Shown piece by piece: positions 8,687-17,885 of a DNA stretch of 64,000 nucleotides (positions are counted from its first letter, which is position 1; every line of letters starts with the position of its first letter). Source of the DNA: Paraburkholderia phenoliruptrix (GTDB lineage: Bacteria; Pseudomonadota; Gammaproteobacteria; Burkholderiales; Burkholderiaceae); assembly GCF_902859825.1 (NCBI RefSeq), contig NZ_CADIKB010000003.1:186001-250000 (forward strand), given 5' to 3'. A program made the position numbers and the translations under genes. The notes beneath the pieces were generated by a model. The model made no database searches. It was not told the DNA's origin and was given only the letters and a program-made list of their open reading frames with translations.

Positions 8687-10993
8687 ATGAAAGAAAAGGA
8701 TACGACACGTGACTACCCATTCGCCTCCGGAGGGTGGGGATCATTGAAGGCGGTCACGACGATTCTCGCGCAGGAGCATGTGGGTGTGAAAGACAGCGCG
8801 GCGCTGCGCAAGCAGAACAAGCCGGACGGCTTCATGTGCGTGAGCTGCTCGTGGGCCAAGCCGGCCGACCCGCACGTGTTCGAGTTCTGCGAAAGCGGTG
8901 CGAAGGCGACCGCGTGGGACCTCACCTCGAAGCGAATGACGCCGGAGTTCTTCAAGTTGCACACGGTAACGGAACTGCTGTCATGGCACGATCACGACCT
9001 GGAGGAAGCAGGACGGCTCACGGCGCCTTTGCGCTACGATCCCGCCACCGACAAGTACGTGCAGGTGGAATGGCAACAGGCATTCGACGAAATCGGGCGC
9101 GAGCTGAATCAACTCGAGCCCGACAGCGTGGTTTTCTATGCGTCGGGCCGCGCATCGCTCGAAACGTCATACATGTATCAGCTTTTCGCGCGCATGTACG
9201 GCACCAACAATCTGCCGGACAGCTCCAACATGTGTCACGAGAGTACGAGCGTCGGCCTGAAGGAGGCGATCGGAGTCGGCGTCGGCACCATTACGCTCGA
9301 AGACTTCGAGAAAACGGATCTGATGTTCTTCTTCGGCCAGAATGTCGGCACCAATAGTCCGCGCATGCTTCACCAGTTGCAGGATGCGCGCAAACGCGGC
9401 GTGCCGATCATCACATTCAATCCGCTTCGCGAGCCGGGACTCGTGCGCTTTGCGAATCCGCAGTCGCCGGTGCAGATGCTCACGCCCGACAACACGCAGA
9501 TCAGCACGCAGTACCATCAGTTGAAGACAGGGGGCGATACCGCGGCAATTCTCGGCATCTGCAAGGCGGTGATCGCAGCGGACGACCTGGTGATCGAAGA
9601 GGCGCGGCCGCGCGTGATCGACGTCGATTTCATTCGCGAGCACACCACCGGCTATGAGGCATTCGCGAACTATGCGCGCGAGGCGTCATGGGCGGAGATC
9701 GAGAAAGTGAGCGGCTTGCCGCGCGAGGCACTCGAAGCTGCCGCCGACGAATATATGAAAGCTAACGCCGTCATGATTCATTACGGCATGGGGCTCACGC
9801 AGCACAGACTGGGCGTGCAGAATGTCCGCATGGTATGCAATCTGCTGTTTTTGCGCGGCAATATCGGCAAACCGGGAGCCGGTCCGTCTCCCGTGCGTGG
9901 ACACTCGAATGTGCAAGGGCAGCGCACGGTCGGCATTACCGAGAAGCCCGAACTCGCCCCGCTCGACAAGCTGGCCAGTCAGTTTTCATTCGAACCGCCG
10001 CGCAAAAAAGGTCTGAATACGGTCGAAGCATTCGAGGCGATGCTGAAAGGCGAGGTCAAGGGCGTCTTCAATCTGGGCGGCAATCTGGTGCGTTCCGTGC
10101 CGGACCGCATGCGCATAGAGCCGGCGTGGCGCGGTTTGCGGCTCAATGTGAACGTTGCGACGAAACTCAACCGCAGCCATCTCGTGCACGGCGAGATTTC
10201 GTACATTCTGCCGTGCCTGAGCCGCATTGAAATCGACCGGCAGGCAGGTGGCGAGCAGGCGGTTTCCATGGAGGACAGCACGGCCTGCATGCATGGCTCG
10301 CGCGGCGTGGCGGAGCCCGCGAGCGAGCACATTCGCTCCGAGCCTTACATTGTGGCGGGCATTGCGAAGGCGACGCTGGGCAATCGTTTCAACGTGGACT
10401 GGGATGCGTGGCGTGACGATTATTCGGTGGTGCGCGACGAAATCGCCAAGACGTACCCCGAGATCTTTCACGACTTCAACCAGCGCATGTGGACGCCGGG
10501 TGGATTTCACAAGCCTTTGCCTGCCCGCGAGCGGCAATGGAAAACGAAGAGCGGCAAGGCGGAGTTCATCGTGCCGAAGGCACTGGGCGAAGACCCCGAC
10601 ATGCCCGAGCGCGAACCGGACGCCTTGCGGCTCATGACACTGCGCTCCGACAGCCAGTTCAATACGACGATTTATAGCCTCGAGGACCGCTTTCGCGGCG
10701 TGAAAGGCTCACGCATGGTTGTGCTGATGAATAAGGACGATATGAGCGCGAGCGGTCTTTCGGAGGGCGACAAAATCGGCTTGCAGACCATTGCCGACGA
10801 CGGCTTCGACCGGCGCGTCAATGGATTGAGCGTCAAGGCGTACGACATTCCGCGCGGCTGCATCGCCGGATATTACCCCGAGTGCAACCCGTTATTGCCG
10901 CTTTGGCATTACGCGGAAGAGAGCAAAGTGCCCGGCGCCAAATCGATTCCGGTGAGAATCGTCGACAAGCCGGCTGTGCGCGCTTCGGCGTAA
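8687..10993 (+). CDS. FdhF/YdeP-family molybdopterin oxidoreductase
   Basis: 768 residues, matching the length of the YdeP group of bis-MGD oxidoreductases. Near the N-terminus FMCVSCSWAKP (Cys51, Cys54) and FEFCESG (Cys68) form a Cys cluster that may bind Fe-S. Cys183 in SSNMCHESTS is the likely molybdenum ligand. Later come GTNSPRMLHQLQDARKRG and a C-terminal dinucleotide-binding domain (LMTLRSDSQFNTTIYS). The physiological substrate of YdeP-type proteins is not settled; in E. coli the protein contributes to acid resistance. GAGGAG lies well placed before the ATG. It is divergent from cioA and may share control with it. Confidence 0.88.
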   Translation: MKEKDTTRDYPFASGGWGSLKAVTTILAQEHVGVKDSAALRKQNKPDGFMCVSCSWAKPADPHVFEFCESGAKATAWDLTSKRMTPEFFKLHTVTELLSWHDHDLEEAGRLTAPLRYDPATDKYVQVEWQQAFDEIGRELNQLEPDSVVFYASGRASLETSYMYQLFARMYGTNNLPDSSNMCHESTSVGLKEAIGVGVGTITLEDFEKTDLMFFFGQNVGTNSPRMLHQLQDARKRGVPIITFNPLREPGLVRFANPQSPVQMLTPDNTQISTQYHQLKTGGDTAAILGICKAVIAADDLVIEEARPRVIDVDFIREHTTGYEAFANYAREASWAEIEKVSGLPREALEAAADEYMKANAVMIHYGMGLTQHRLGVQNVRMVCNLLFLRGNIGKPGAGPSPVRGHSNVQGQRTVGITEKPELAPLDKLASQFSFEPPRKKGLNTVEAFEAMLKGEVKGVFNLGGNLVRSVPDRMRIEPAWRGLRLNVNVATKLNRSHLVHGEISYILPCLSRIEIDRQAGGEQAVSMEDSTACMHGSRGVAEPASEHIRSEPYIVAGIAKATLGNRFNVDWDAWRDDYSVVRDEIAKTYPEIFHDFNQRMWTPGGFHKPLPARERQWKTKSGKAEFIVPKALGEDPDMPEREPDALRLMTLRSDSQFNTTIYSLEDRFRGVKGSRMVVLMNKDDMSASGLSEGDKIGLQTIADDGFDRRVNGLSVKAYDIPRGCIAGYYPECNPLLPLWHYAEESKVPGAKSIPVRIVDKPAVRASA

Positions 10994-11013
10994 AACGACG
11001 GGCCGAGCGACAG

Positions 11014-11034
11014 GCCGGGCCCCGACGGCCCGGC
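11014..11034. terminator. Terminator after the YdeP-type gene
   Basis: GCCGGGCC (11014-11021) pairs perfectly with GGCCCGGC (11027-11034) across a 5-base loop, followed by AATCTTCTTC. It sits 20 bases past the oxidoreductase stop, between convergent genes. Confidence 0.65.
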
Positions 11035-11062
11035 AATCTTCTTCGAGTGGCATGCGCCGCCG

Positions 11063-11650
11063 CTAATCGGCGTAGCGCATTCTGCGCGATTTCGGCAGGC
11101 AATGCGTCGCGCCGATCACAAGCAGCGAGCCGAGCAGAAAAGTCGCAATCGGGAAGGTACCGGCGGTATTCACGGCGATTTCACGCGGACGTTCGCCGAG
11201 AAGCTGCAGTCTGCGGCGCGTCATCTGCCCGCCTAGCGAACGCAACTCGCTCTTCAAGGCGCGCTCCGCGGCGGGCAGCAGCACGGTTTCTTCATCGGCG
11301 ACATGGTGCATGACTTCGCGCATCAGTTGCTGGAAGAGGCCGTCATACGCTGCGTCTTCCGGACCCGTTGCGCGCAGCTTCGCAATAGTCGCGCGCATTT
11401 CGTCGTGTTCGGGGCGGCTCTTGTCGAGCGTCTGGTCGTCGCTCAACACGCCGCGCAGTGCCGGATAAAAGATCTCTTCTTCCAGTTGCGCGTGAATTTC
11501 GAGCGCGGCGCAGACGGAATTGACAATCGCGCGCTTGCGCCACCATGCAGTGTCCGCATGGTAGCGATGGAACGCGGTGAGTACATGCATATGATCGAGC
11601 CGGATCATCGCGGTGATGGTGGGAGACATCGAGGAATGGCTATCGGGCAT
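11063..11650 (-). CDS. Hemerythrin-like protein with C-terminal membrane anchor
   Basis: 195 residues. The HHE domain covers about residues 8-150: IRLDHMHVLTAFHRYH, EIHAQLEEEIFYPAL, RPEHDEMRATI and MREVMHHVADEETVLLPAAE supply the His/Glu ligands of a di-iron site. Near the end a hydrophobic stretch (FPIATFLLGSLLVIGATHCL) followed by basic residues predicts one membrane helix, so the domain is probably held at the inner membrane on the cytoplasmic side. The start at 11650 follows GGAG. It lies 124 bases downstream of nadE on the same strand. O2/NO sensing or iron buffering are possible roles. Confidence 0.82.
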   Translation of the reverse strand: MPDSHSSMSPTITAMIRLDHMHVLTAFHRYHADTAWWRKRAIVNSVCAALEIHAQLEEEIFYPALRGVLSDDQTLDKSRPEHDEMRATIAKLRATGPEDAAYDGLFQQLMREVMHHVADEETVLLPAAERALKSELRSLGGQMTRRRLQLLGERPREIAVNTAGTFPIATFLLGSLLVIGATHCLPKSRRMRYAD

Positions 11651-11774
11651 GGCAGTTCTCCAGAATGACGCGGCGCCGCGCGTCGGTATTGGGGATTGCC
11701 GGCATGCGCAAGTGAGCATGCGGGCGCTCGCGGATGCGCGAGGTACCGCACTCCGCATTCCTGCAACGCCTCCC

Positions 11775-13823
11775 CTAGTCAGGAATGTTGGCGATGTCCT
11801 GCAGCCAGACGGTGGCCTCGCTATCGCTCGGCGCGCGCCAATCGCCGCGCGGCGAGAGCGAGCCGCCGGAGCCTACTTTCGGCGCATTGGGAATGCACGA
11901 GCGTTTGAACTGGCTGGTGCGGAAAAACCGTTCGGCGAAAATCGCCAGATTGCGTTTGATGTCGGCCAAGGTGTATTCGTTGCGAGTAACGCTTTTGCCT
12001 GCCGGCCAGATACCGCGCTCGCGGTCGGCCCACGCGCTATGCGAAAGAAACGCGACTTTCGACGGACTGAAGCCGAAGCGCAGCAGGTAATACAGGTTGA
12101 AGTCCTGCAATTCGTAAGGGCCGATAATGCTCTCCGTCTTCTGGTCGATGACTTTGTCGACTTTCCCGGGCACCAGTTCGGGGCTGATTTCCGTCGCGAG
12201 AATCTGCTCCAGCACATGCGAGCCGGCCTCGCCGACCTGGCCCGATTCGGCGACCCAGCGCACGAGATGCGTGATCAGCGTCTTCGGCACGCTCGCGTTC
12301 ACGCTGTAATGCGACATGTGATCGCCGACGCCGTAGGTGCACCATCCGAGCGCCAGTTCGCTCAGGTCGCCGGTGCCGATCACAATGGCCTGATGAAAAT
12401 TGGCGAGCCTGAAAAGGTGGCTCGTACGTTCGCCCGCCTGAACGTTTTCGAAGGTGACGTCGTACTGCTTTTCGCCCGCGGAGAAGGGGTGATGCAGATC
12501 CTTCAGCATTTGCATGCAGCTTGGACGTATGTCGATTTCCTCCATCGAACAGCCCACGGCCTGCATCAGATCTTTGGCCTGCTGGAGCGTGCGGCTGCTG
12601 GTCGCGAATCCCGGCATCGTGTAGCCGAGAATATGCGAGCGCGGCAGTTTTAGCCGGTCCATCGCTTTCGCGCAGACGAGCAGTGCCTGCGTGGAATCGA
12701 GCCCGCCGGAAACGCCGATCACGACCTTGGAGATGTTGGCCGCGCCCAACCTCTGCAGCAGCCCCTGCACCTGAATGTTGTAGACCTCGGCGCAGCGTTC
12801 GTCGCGCGTGGCCGGATTGGACGGCACGTAGGGAAAGCGGTTGATCGCCCGCATGAGCGGGAGATGCTCGGCGTCCGGCAGCGCAACCGGCACGCTGACC
12901 GTCTGGAATCGGGCGACCTCGCCGGCGTGGCGGCGCGTGGACTGCGCAAACGTGGTTTGCCGCATCCGCTCGCGCGATAGGCGTTCGAGGTCGACGTCGC
13001 CGTAAATGATGTGCGAGGTATCGAGGAAACGCTCGGATTCCGCCAGCAGTTCGCCGTTTTCGTAAATCAGCGCCTGGCCGTCCCATGCGAGATCGGTGGT
13101 GGACTCGCCGCGGCCTGCCGACGAGTAGAGATACGCGGAGAGGCAACGCGCGGACTGCTGCCCAACCAGTTGATGCCGGTAGGCCGACTTGCCGATCACT
13201 ATGTTCGACGCTGAAAGATTCACGAGCACCGTCGCGCCCGCCAGCGCGGCGAACGAAGAAGGCGGCACCGGAACCCACACGTCCTCGCATATTTCAATGT
13301 GAAAGCGAAACAGCGGCGCATCCGGAACGTCGAAGAGCAGTGACGCGCTGAACGGCGCCTGCTGTCCGCACAGCGTCACATGTGTGGACGAGGCATTCTC
13401 AGCTGCGCTGAATTGGCGTGCCTCGTAGAACTCGCCATAGTTCGGCAAGTAGCTCTTGGGCACCACGCCGCACAGTTTGCCGTTGGAAATGACGAGCGCG
13501 CAATTGAAGAGCTTGTGTTCGATTTTCAGCGGTGCGCCGATCACGAGTACGGCAGGAATATTGGTGGACGCCGCAACGATCTCACCGATTGCCGTCTCGC
13601 ACGCATCGAGCAGCGCGCGCTGATGGAACAGGTCGTCGCACGTATAAGCGGAGATGCCGAGCTCGGGAAACACCACGAGCACGGCGCCTTGTTGCGCAGC
13701 TTCCTGCGCGAGCCGCAGCGTTTCTTTCGCGTTGAACTGCGGATCGGCGACGCGGCACACCGGGACCGCAACCGCGACGCGCGCGAAATCGTGGCTGTAT
13801 AGGTTGAAAAATGATCGTGTCAT
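11775..13823 (-). CDS. nadE: Glutamine-dependent NAD(+) synthetase
   Basis: 682 residues, the long two-domain form. The N-terminal nitrilase-type glutaminase domain has its Glu-Lys-Cys triad at Glu54 (FPELGISAY), Lys123 ([10 protein letters not shown]) and Cys179 (EICEDVW). The C-terminal synthetase domain has the ATP-pyrophosphatase loop [15 protein letters not shown]. Ammonia from glutamine amidates nicotinate adenine dinucleotide to NAD+ in the cytoplasm. The start at 13823 gives the standard beginning [20 protein letters not shown]. It follows pncC by 84 bases on the same strand, so both steps of NAD salvage are probably co-transcribed. Confidence 0.94.
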   Translation of the reverse strand: MTRSFFNLYSHDFARVAVAVPVCRVADPQFNAKETLRLAQEAAQQGAVLVVFPELGISAYTCDDLFHQRALLDACETAIGEIVAASTNIPAVLVIGAPLKIEHKLFNCALVISNGKLCGVVPKSYLPNYGEFYEARQFSAAENASSTHVTLCGQQAPFSASLLFDVPDAPLFRFHIEICEDVWVPVPPSSFAALAGATVLVNLSASNIVIGKSAYRHQLVGQQSARCLSAYLYSSAGRGESTTDLAWDGQALIYENGELLAESERFLDTSHIIYGDVDLERLSRERMRQTTFAQSTRRHAGEVARFQTVSVPVALPDAEHLPLMRAINRFPYVPSNPATRDERCAEVYNIQVQGLLQRLGAANISKVVIGVSGGLDSTQALLVCAKAMDRLKLPRSHILGYTMPGFATSSRTLQQAKDLMQAVGCSMEEIDIRPSCMQMLKDLHHPFSAGEKQYDVTFENVQAGERTSHLFRLANFHQAIVIGTGDLSELALGWCTYGVGDHMSHYSVNASVPKTLITHLVRWVAESGQVGEAGSHVLEQILATEISPELVPGKVDKVIDQKTESIIGPYELQDFNLYYLLRFGFSPSKVAFLSHSAWADRERGIWPAGKSVTRNEYTLADIKRNLAIFAERFFRTSQFKRSCIPNAPKVGSGGSLSPRGDWRAPSDSEATVWLQDIANIPD

Positions 13824-13907
13824 GATGGGCAGCGCCTCAGTGGAAGAGGCCGGACGCTCGCCTCGCCGGCCCGCATTGAACACAGCCCGTAGCGTCTTGC
13901 ACGCTGC

Positions 13908-14432
13908 TCAGGCGGAGGGCGAGGCGCGGCGCCTCGCGTTCGGCAACTCATTGAAATAATGTTCTATCCGCGACAATGCGTAAAGCGCTGCATTCTGCCG
14001 GATCGTCGTGCGGTCGCCGTCGAACACGCGCGTCTCGCTGAACATGTATTCGCCGTCGCGGCGCCTGTAGCGCCACGCGAAGCATTGAGTGCCCGGCGCG
14101 AGATCTTCGCCTTGCGGCGGCGGCCCGGCAATCCCCGTATTGGCGACGACGATATGCGCCGAGCAGGCTTCAAGCGCGAGCGCGCCCGTGGCCATCTCGC
14201 GGGCGACTTCCTCGCTCGTCAAGCCGTGCTCTTCGATGGTCTGCGCCCGCACCTTCAGCAAGCCGCACTTGCCCGGCGGCGAATAGACCACGAGCCCCAT
14301 GTCGAGGCATGCGCCGCTGCCCGGCACATCGGCGATCAGCGAGGCAATCAGGCCGCCCGTGCACGACTCGGCGGTGGCCATCACGAGACCGCGCGACGAC
14401 AGAAATCCAACCACGCTGCGGGGAATATTCAT
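13908..14432 (-). CDS. pncC: CinA C-terminal / PncC-family nicotinamide nucleotide amidase
   Basis: 174 residues corresponding to the stand-alone CinA_C domain. The ATAESCTGG motif (about residues 20-28) and GIAGPPPQGED match the NMN deamidase family, which converts nicotinamide mononucleotide to nicotinate mononucleotide. The family's second block usually reads GIAGPGGG, so PPPQ is a variation. The ATG at 14432 has GAGGA at proper distance; the ATG at 14450 lacks one. The gene directly precedes nadE, consistent with an NAD recycling unit. The deamidase activity is inferred from family and context. Confidence 0.82.
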   Translation of the reverse strand: MNIPRSVVGFLSSRGLVMATAESCTGGLIASLIADVPGSGACLDMGLVVYSPPGKCGLLKVRAQTIEEHGLTSEEVAREMATGALALEACSAHIVVANTGIAGPPPQGEDLAPGTQCFAWRYRRRDGEYMFSETRVFDGDRTTIRQNAALYALSRIEHYFNELPNARRRASPSA

Positions 14433-14550
14433 TTTTCCGTCCTCGTTCATTCAAGGTAGGGGCACGTGACTCCCTGTGACTGTCTGCAAGCAAGTGCAAT
14501 ACCCGTTGCGCACGCATGTTGATCGGGCGGCACGCCGATTGCTCTCTACG

Positions 14551-14617
14551 ATGGTCCCGTCAGCGGGACGCCATGGTTGTTTGTTCGGTTAGGCCCGCCA
14601 GCTCGGCGGGCTTTTTT
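14551..14617 (+). ncRNA. Candidate double-hairpin small RNA ending in a Rho-independent terminator
   Basis: In the 320-base gap between divergent pncC and the acetyltransferase gene, two stems follow each other. Stem one is ATGG/CCAT plus TCCCG/CGGGA at 14551-14574. Stem two is GCCCGCC (14593-14599) with GGCGGGC (14605-14611), followed at once by six T (14612-14617). The linker is rich in G and T. A complete intrinsic terminator pointing away from any annotated upstream gene on the plus strand implies a transcript that starts in this gap. Double-hairpin sRNAs are known in Burkholderia; whether this belongs to them needs a covariance-model search. The 5' end is unknown; no convincing promoter was seen. 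Confidence 0.5.
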
Positions 14618-14753
14618 GAAGCAGCGGTGACCTTGGGCAAACCCACGCCGAACCGTCTAGCCGATCGGTACAGCGATTGCTGTTTCCTGTGTGCCATGCG
14701 ATGGCATGCGACGACACGCGACGGTAGACACCCACCTACGGGAGGCGACGCCC

Positions 14754-15263
14754 ATGATGTTTCCCACAATCGTTATCAACCGCGAGGATCCGTCTTCGCT
14801 GGATTCACAGACGCTGCTCGACGAATTGACGGCTACGCTCGCCGTGTTCACCGGCGACGGTGGGCAGAGCCGTTTCTCGATCCGCGACGTCGCGCTTGAA
14901 TGCTCGCGCTTTCTGGTCGCGCGCAGCGATTGCGCGATGCCGCTCGGCTGTGGCGCATTCCGTCCGCTCGGCGAGCACATAGCGGAGATCAAGCGCCTCT
15001 ATGCGCGTCCCGGCGCGGATGGTGTGGGCAGCGCGATCCTCGCGCGGCTCGAGAAAGAAGCGGCAGAACTGGGCTATCAGGCGTTGTGGCTCGGCACCCA
15101 CCTGAACAACCGCCGCGCCATCGAGTTCTACGAAAAGCATGGCTTTCATCGCATTGCGCCGTATGGACCGTACGTCAGCAAGGCGGACGCGTGCTGCTAT
15201 GAGAAGCGCCTCGACCGACAGGCACCCGACAATCAGCGCAAGGAAACCATGCGCGATGCCTGA
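14754..15263 (+). CDS. GNAT-family N-acetyltransferase
   Basis: 169 residues. The acetyl-CoA pyrophosphate loop follows the IKRLYARPGADGVGSAIL segment (RxxGxG/A-like), and LGTHLNNRRAIEFYEKHGFHRI is the C-terminal GNAT signature (motif B with NxxAxxFYxxxGF). It transfers an acetyl group from acetyl-CoA to an unidentified amine; phosphinothricin-type acetyltransferases share this layout. The start codon is one of two tandem ATGs at 14754/14757; GGAGG at 14741-14745 suits 14754. Monocistronic, converging on the triheme cytochrome gene. Confidence 0.85.
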   Translation: MMFPTIVINREDPSSLDSQTLLDELTATLAVFTGDGGQSRFSIRDVALECSRFLVARSDCAMPLGCGAFRPLGEHIAEIKRLYARPGADGVGSAILARLEKEAAELGYQALWLGTHLNNRRAIEFYEKHGFHRIAPYGPYVSKADACCYEKRLDRQAPDNQRKETMRDA

Positions 15264-15308
15264 CCCACGACACGCGGCGCGGTATGGAATAGCGTGTCTC
15301 GGGCGGTG

Positions 15309-16604
15309 CTATTTGTGCAGCTTCTGACGCAACGACTGGATGTCGTTTGCGGTGATGGGGCGAGCGTCGTTGCCCCAGGACGTACGGATCCACGACAGCA
15401 CATTGGCCATTTGCGCATTGGTGAGCGTTTGAGCAAAGCCGGGCATGGCCTGGCGCGGCGGCCCGCCGATCGTCGCGGGGCTGTTGCCGCCTTCCACCAT
15501 GAGGCGGACCAACGAGGTGGTGTCTTCTGTGATCACAGCCGGATTGCCGGCCAGCCGCGGAAATACGTTCGGAACGCCCGTGCCTTCCACGCCGTGACAT
15601 TGCGCGCAGAAAGAAAGGTAGACGCGCGCGCCGACCGCTTGGGGTGCATCGACGCGATTGCCGTTACGCGTCGGCAGATCCGGCTGGGCGTGCGGCTCGT
15701 AGGCGCCTGACGGCTTCTGCGCAGGCAGCGACTTGAGATATCGCGCCATGGCGAGCGCGTCTTCGTCGGTCAGATACTGCGTGCTGTCTTCCACCTGCTC
15801 GACCATGGAGCCGAACGCCGCGAGGCCCGCACCGTGGCCCGTCTTCAGAAACGCCGCGAGATCTTGTTCGCCGATGCGCCCGAGCCCCGAGCCCGGGTCG
15901 CTCGTCAGATTCGGCGCGAACCAGTTGTCGTTGACGCCGCCCGTGAGGTACATGGGCGACGACTCGTCGTAGCCGCGTTCCTGAAAACCGGGCCCGCGAG
16001 GCGTGTGACACGCGCCGCAATGCCCCGGGCCCTGCACGAGAAAAGCACCGCGGTTCCATTGCGCGCCGCGTCCGGGCTTCGGCCGATACGGCGCCTTTGG
16101 TGCAAAAGCCTGCTGCCAGAAATACAGCACCCAGCGCTGATTGAACGGAAACGGCACCTTGGTGGGCGGCGCGGGCTCAGGCACCGGCTTCACCGCCTGC
16201 ATGAAATACGCGTAGAGCGCGCGCATGTCGTCGTCGGACATTTTGGAGAACGACGCATACGGCATGGCGGGATAAAGCCGCTTGTTGCCCGGCGAAACGC
16301 CTTCGCGCACGGCGCGCGAAAACTCTTCATAGCTGAATGCGCCGATGCCGTAGCGGCGATCCGGCGAGATGTTGCTGCTCATGATGGTGCCGAACGGCGA
16401 CGTGAGTCCGAGTCCGCCGCCATACGCAGGACCGCCGACGGCCGTGTGGCATCCCGCGCAATCGGCGGCTTTCGCGAGATAGTCGCCGCGTGCGACGAGC
16501 GCGGCATCCGCTGCAGTCGACTGCTGTGCGTACACACTTGTGGCCGGCACGATGCAGAGCGCCGCCGTCACGGCCAGTGCGAGATGTTTGAGGCGCGGCG
16601 TCAT
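15309..16604 (-). CDS. Triheme cytochrome c (alcohol dehydrogenase cytochrome subunit type)
   Basis: 431 residues with a Sec signal peptide (ending ATSVYAQ at about residue 27) and three c-type heme sites: CAGCH near residue 49, CGACH near 197 and CAQCH near 334. This three-domain layout is that of the membrane-associated cytochrome subunit of PQQ alcohol and gluconate dehydrogenases. Here there is no dehydrogenase subunit beside it. Instead the ATG overlaps the ctaG stop (ATGA), making it the last gene of the caa3 oxidase operon. It may feed electrons from the periplasm to the oxidase. That role is inference from operon position. Confidence 0.88.
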   Translation of the reverse strand: MTPRLKHLALAVTAALCIVPATSVYAQQSTAADAALVARGDYLAKAADCAGCHTAVGGPAYGGGLGLTSPFGTIMSSNISPDRRYGIGAFSYEEFSRAVREGVSPGNKRLYPAMPYASFSKMSDDDMRALYAYFMQAVKPVPEPAPPTKVPFPFNQRWVLYFWQQAFAPKAPYRPKPGRGAQWNRGAFLVQGPGHCGACHTPRGPGFQERGYDESSPMYLTGGVNDNWFAPNLTSDPGSGLGRIGEQDLAAFLKTGHGAGLAAFGSMVEQVEDSTQYLTDEDALAMARYLKSLPAQKPSGAYEPHAQPDLPTRNGNRVDAPQAVGARVYLSFCAQCHGVEGTGVPNVFPRLAGNPAVITEDTTSLVRLMVEGGNSPATIGGPPRQAMPGFAQTLTNAQMANVLSWIRTSWGNDARPITANDIQSLRQKLHK

Positions 16605-17545
16605 GAGTTGCTGTCCCGGGGCGCGGCGAGCGTCGTCGGCATGAGCGACGGGGGCGCGCGATTCACCAGCCAGCGTGCGCCGGTTGCGAGCGCCGCAATC
16701 AGATAGGCGAGACCGGCCGGCACCCACATCACGAGCCCGCCCAATTGCTGATCCTGCAATGGATCGATGCCGAGCGCCGAGGTCGGCTCGATGTACGCCG
16801 GATACCAGAGGCCGGGTGCGAGCGTCAGCAAGGCGCCGAGCGCGCCGGTGTGGACCATCGTAGTAAAGAGCGACAACATCGCATAGCCGCTCTGGTCGCG
16901 CCGCGCGCCTTCGCCGAAAACGGCCCACCAGAAGAGCAATGCGCTCAGCAGAAAACTGGCGTGCTGAAGCGTATGAATAGCGGGCGACGCGAGCGCCGCT
17001 TCGAAGAGACGCGGCATATGCCAGGCCCACAACGCGGCGGCATGCAGCAGCCACGCGACGGCCGGCGCGCACAGCGTTCGCCAAAGGCTGCGCCATGCCG
17101 GCGTGCGCACCGCCGCGGCTATCCGGTGACGCGCTCCAGGAGGGAAGGCCCAGAGCCATACGGCGAGGGGCCGGCTCAGCACGAGCAGTGGAGCGGCGAT
17201 GATCATCATCAGTTCATGCTGGATCATGTGCGCGGAAAAGAGCGCCGCACTCAGTGCATCGAGCGGCGAATCGAGCGCGGCGACGAGCGTCCCCCATCCC
17301 AGCACGAATGCGCCGAGCTGCCGCACGCGAATGCGGCGGCCGCGTCTGCTGCGCGCACACAGGCGCCGGTAGCCGGCCACGTATACACCAAGGCTGACAA
17401 GCAGCAAGGCGACGACCCACGGCTCGAAGGTCCAGCGCAGCAAGGGCGGCGCACCGCGCTCCGCGGCGCTCAGCACATGCGCCTGCACGCCGGCACACGC
17501 GCAAGCCGCAGCCGCGGCGACGAGCCAGCGTGTCGATTTTTTCAT
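16601..17545 (-). CDS. ctaG: CtaG-type (caa3_CtaG) cytochrome oxidase assembly protein
   Basis: 314 residues with about seven membrane helices. The blocks ALFSAHMIQHELMMIIAAPL, LWAWHMPRLFEAAL, IHTLQHASFLLSALLFWW and DQQLGGLVMWVPAGLAYLI are those of the caa3_CtaG family, linked to CuB delivery or assembly of caa3-type oxidases. The start at 17545 overlaps the stop of the upstream gene as ATGA, which favours it over an in-frame ATG 24 bases earlier. A signal-like N-terminus (STRWLVAAAAACACAGVQAH) precedes the first helix. Confidence 0.87.
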   Translation of the reverse strand: MKKSTRWLVAAAAACACAGVQAHVLSAAERGAPPLLRWTFEPWVVALLLVSLGVYVAGYRRLCARSRRGRRIRVRQLGAFVLGWGTLVAALDSPLDALSAALFSAHMIQHELMMIIAAPLLVLSRPLAVWLWAFPPGARHRIAAAVRTPAWRSLWRTLCAPAVAWLLHAAALWAWHMPRLFEAALASPAIHTLQHASFLLSALLFWWAVFGEGARRDQSGYAMLSLFTTMVHTGALGALLTLAPGLWYPAYIEPTSALGIDPLQDQQLGGLVMWVPAGLAYLIAALATGARWLVNRAPPSLMPTTLAAPRDSNS

Positions 17546-17874
17546 TGCACGCAGGGTGAGATGAGCCATTGCGGAATCCACATTGCGACGAGCGCGAGTG
17601 TCGAGATCATGCCGACCCAGGTGGCCGCACAGGCGAGCATGGCAGGTCGCGCGGGTAGGGCAGGCGCGCTCGCAGGCGCAACCATGTCCGCTTCGCGCCA
17701 GCGGTGCCAGGCGAGCAGCGTGGCGATAATCGCAAACAGCAGCGCGGTGCCGGTCACGCTGCCGAGCGGCAAGAGCGTGCGCCACGAGCACGCGGGCGTG
17801 ACGAGCGCATAGTCGGCACTCAGCGCCGCGAGGACCGCTGAGGGCGCACCAAGCAGCGCAAGCCAGGTTCGCAT
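17542..17874 (-). CDS. Small membrane protein of the caa3 oxidase operon
   Basis: 110 residues with three hydrophobic segments (residues about 5-25, 38-60 and 78-100). It lies between subunit III and ctaG and overlaps ctaG by ATGA. I do not recognise a named family; size, topology and position suggest a subunit IV-like or assembly component. The start at 17874 is chosen because GGAGG stands five bases before it; an ATG at 17886, which overlaps the subunit III stop, is possible and would place that GGAGG inside the coding region. Confidence 0.7.
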   Translation of the reverse strand: MRTWLALLGAPSAVLAALSADYALVTPACSWRTLLPLGSVTGTALLFAIIATLLAWHRWREADMVAPASAPALPARPAMLACAATWVGMISTLALVAMWIPQWLISPCVQ

Positions 17875-17885
17875 GGCGACCTCCA

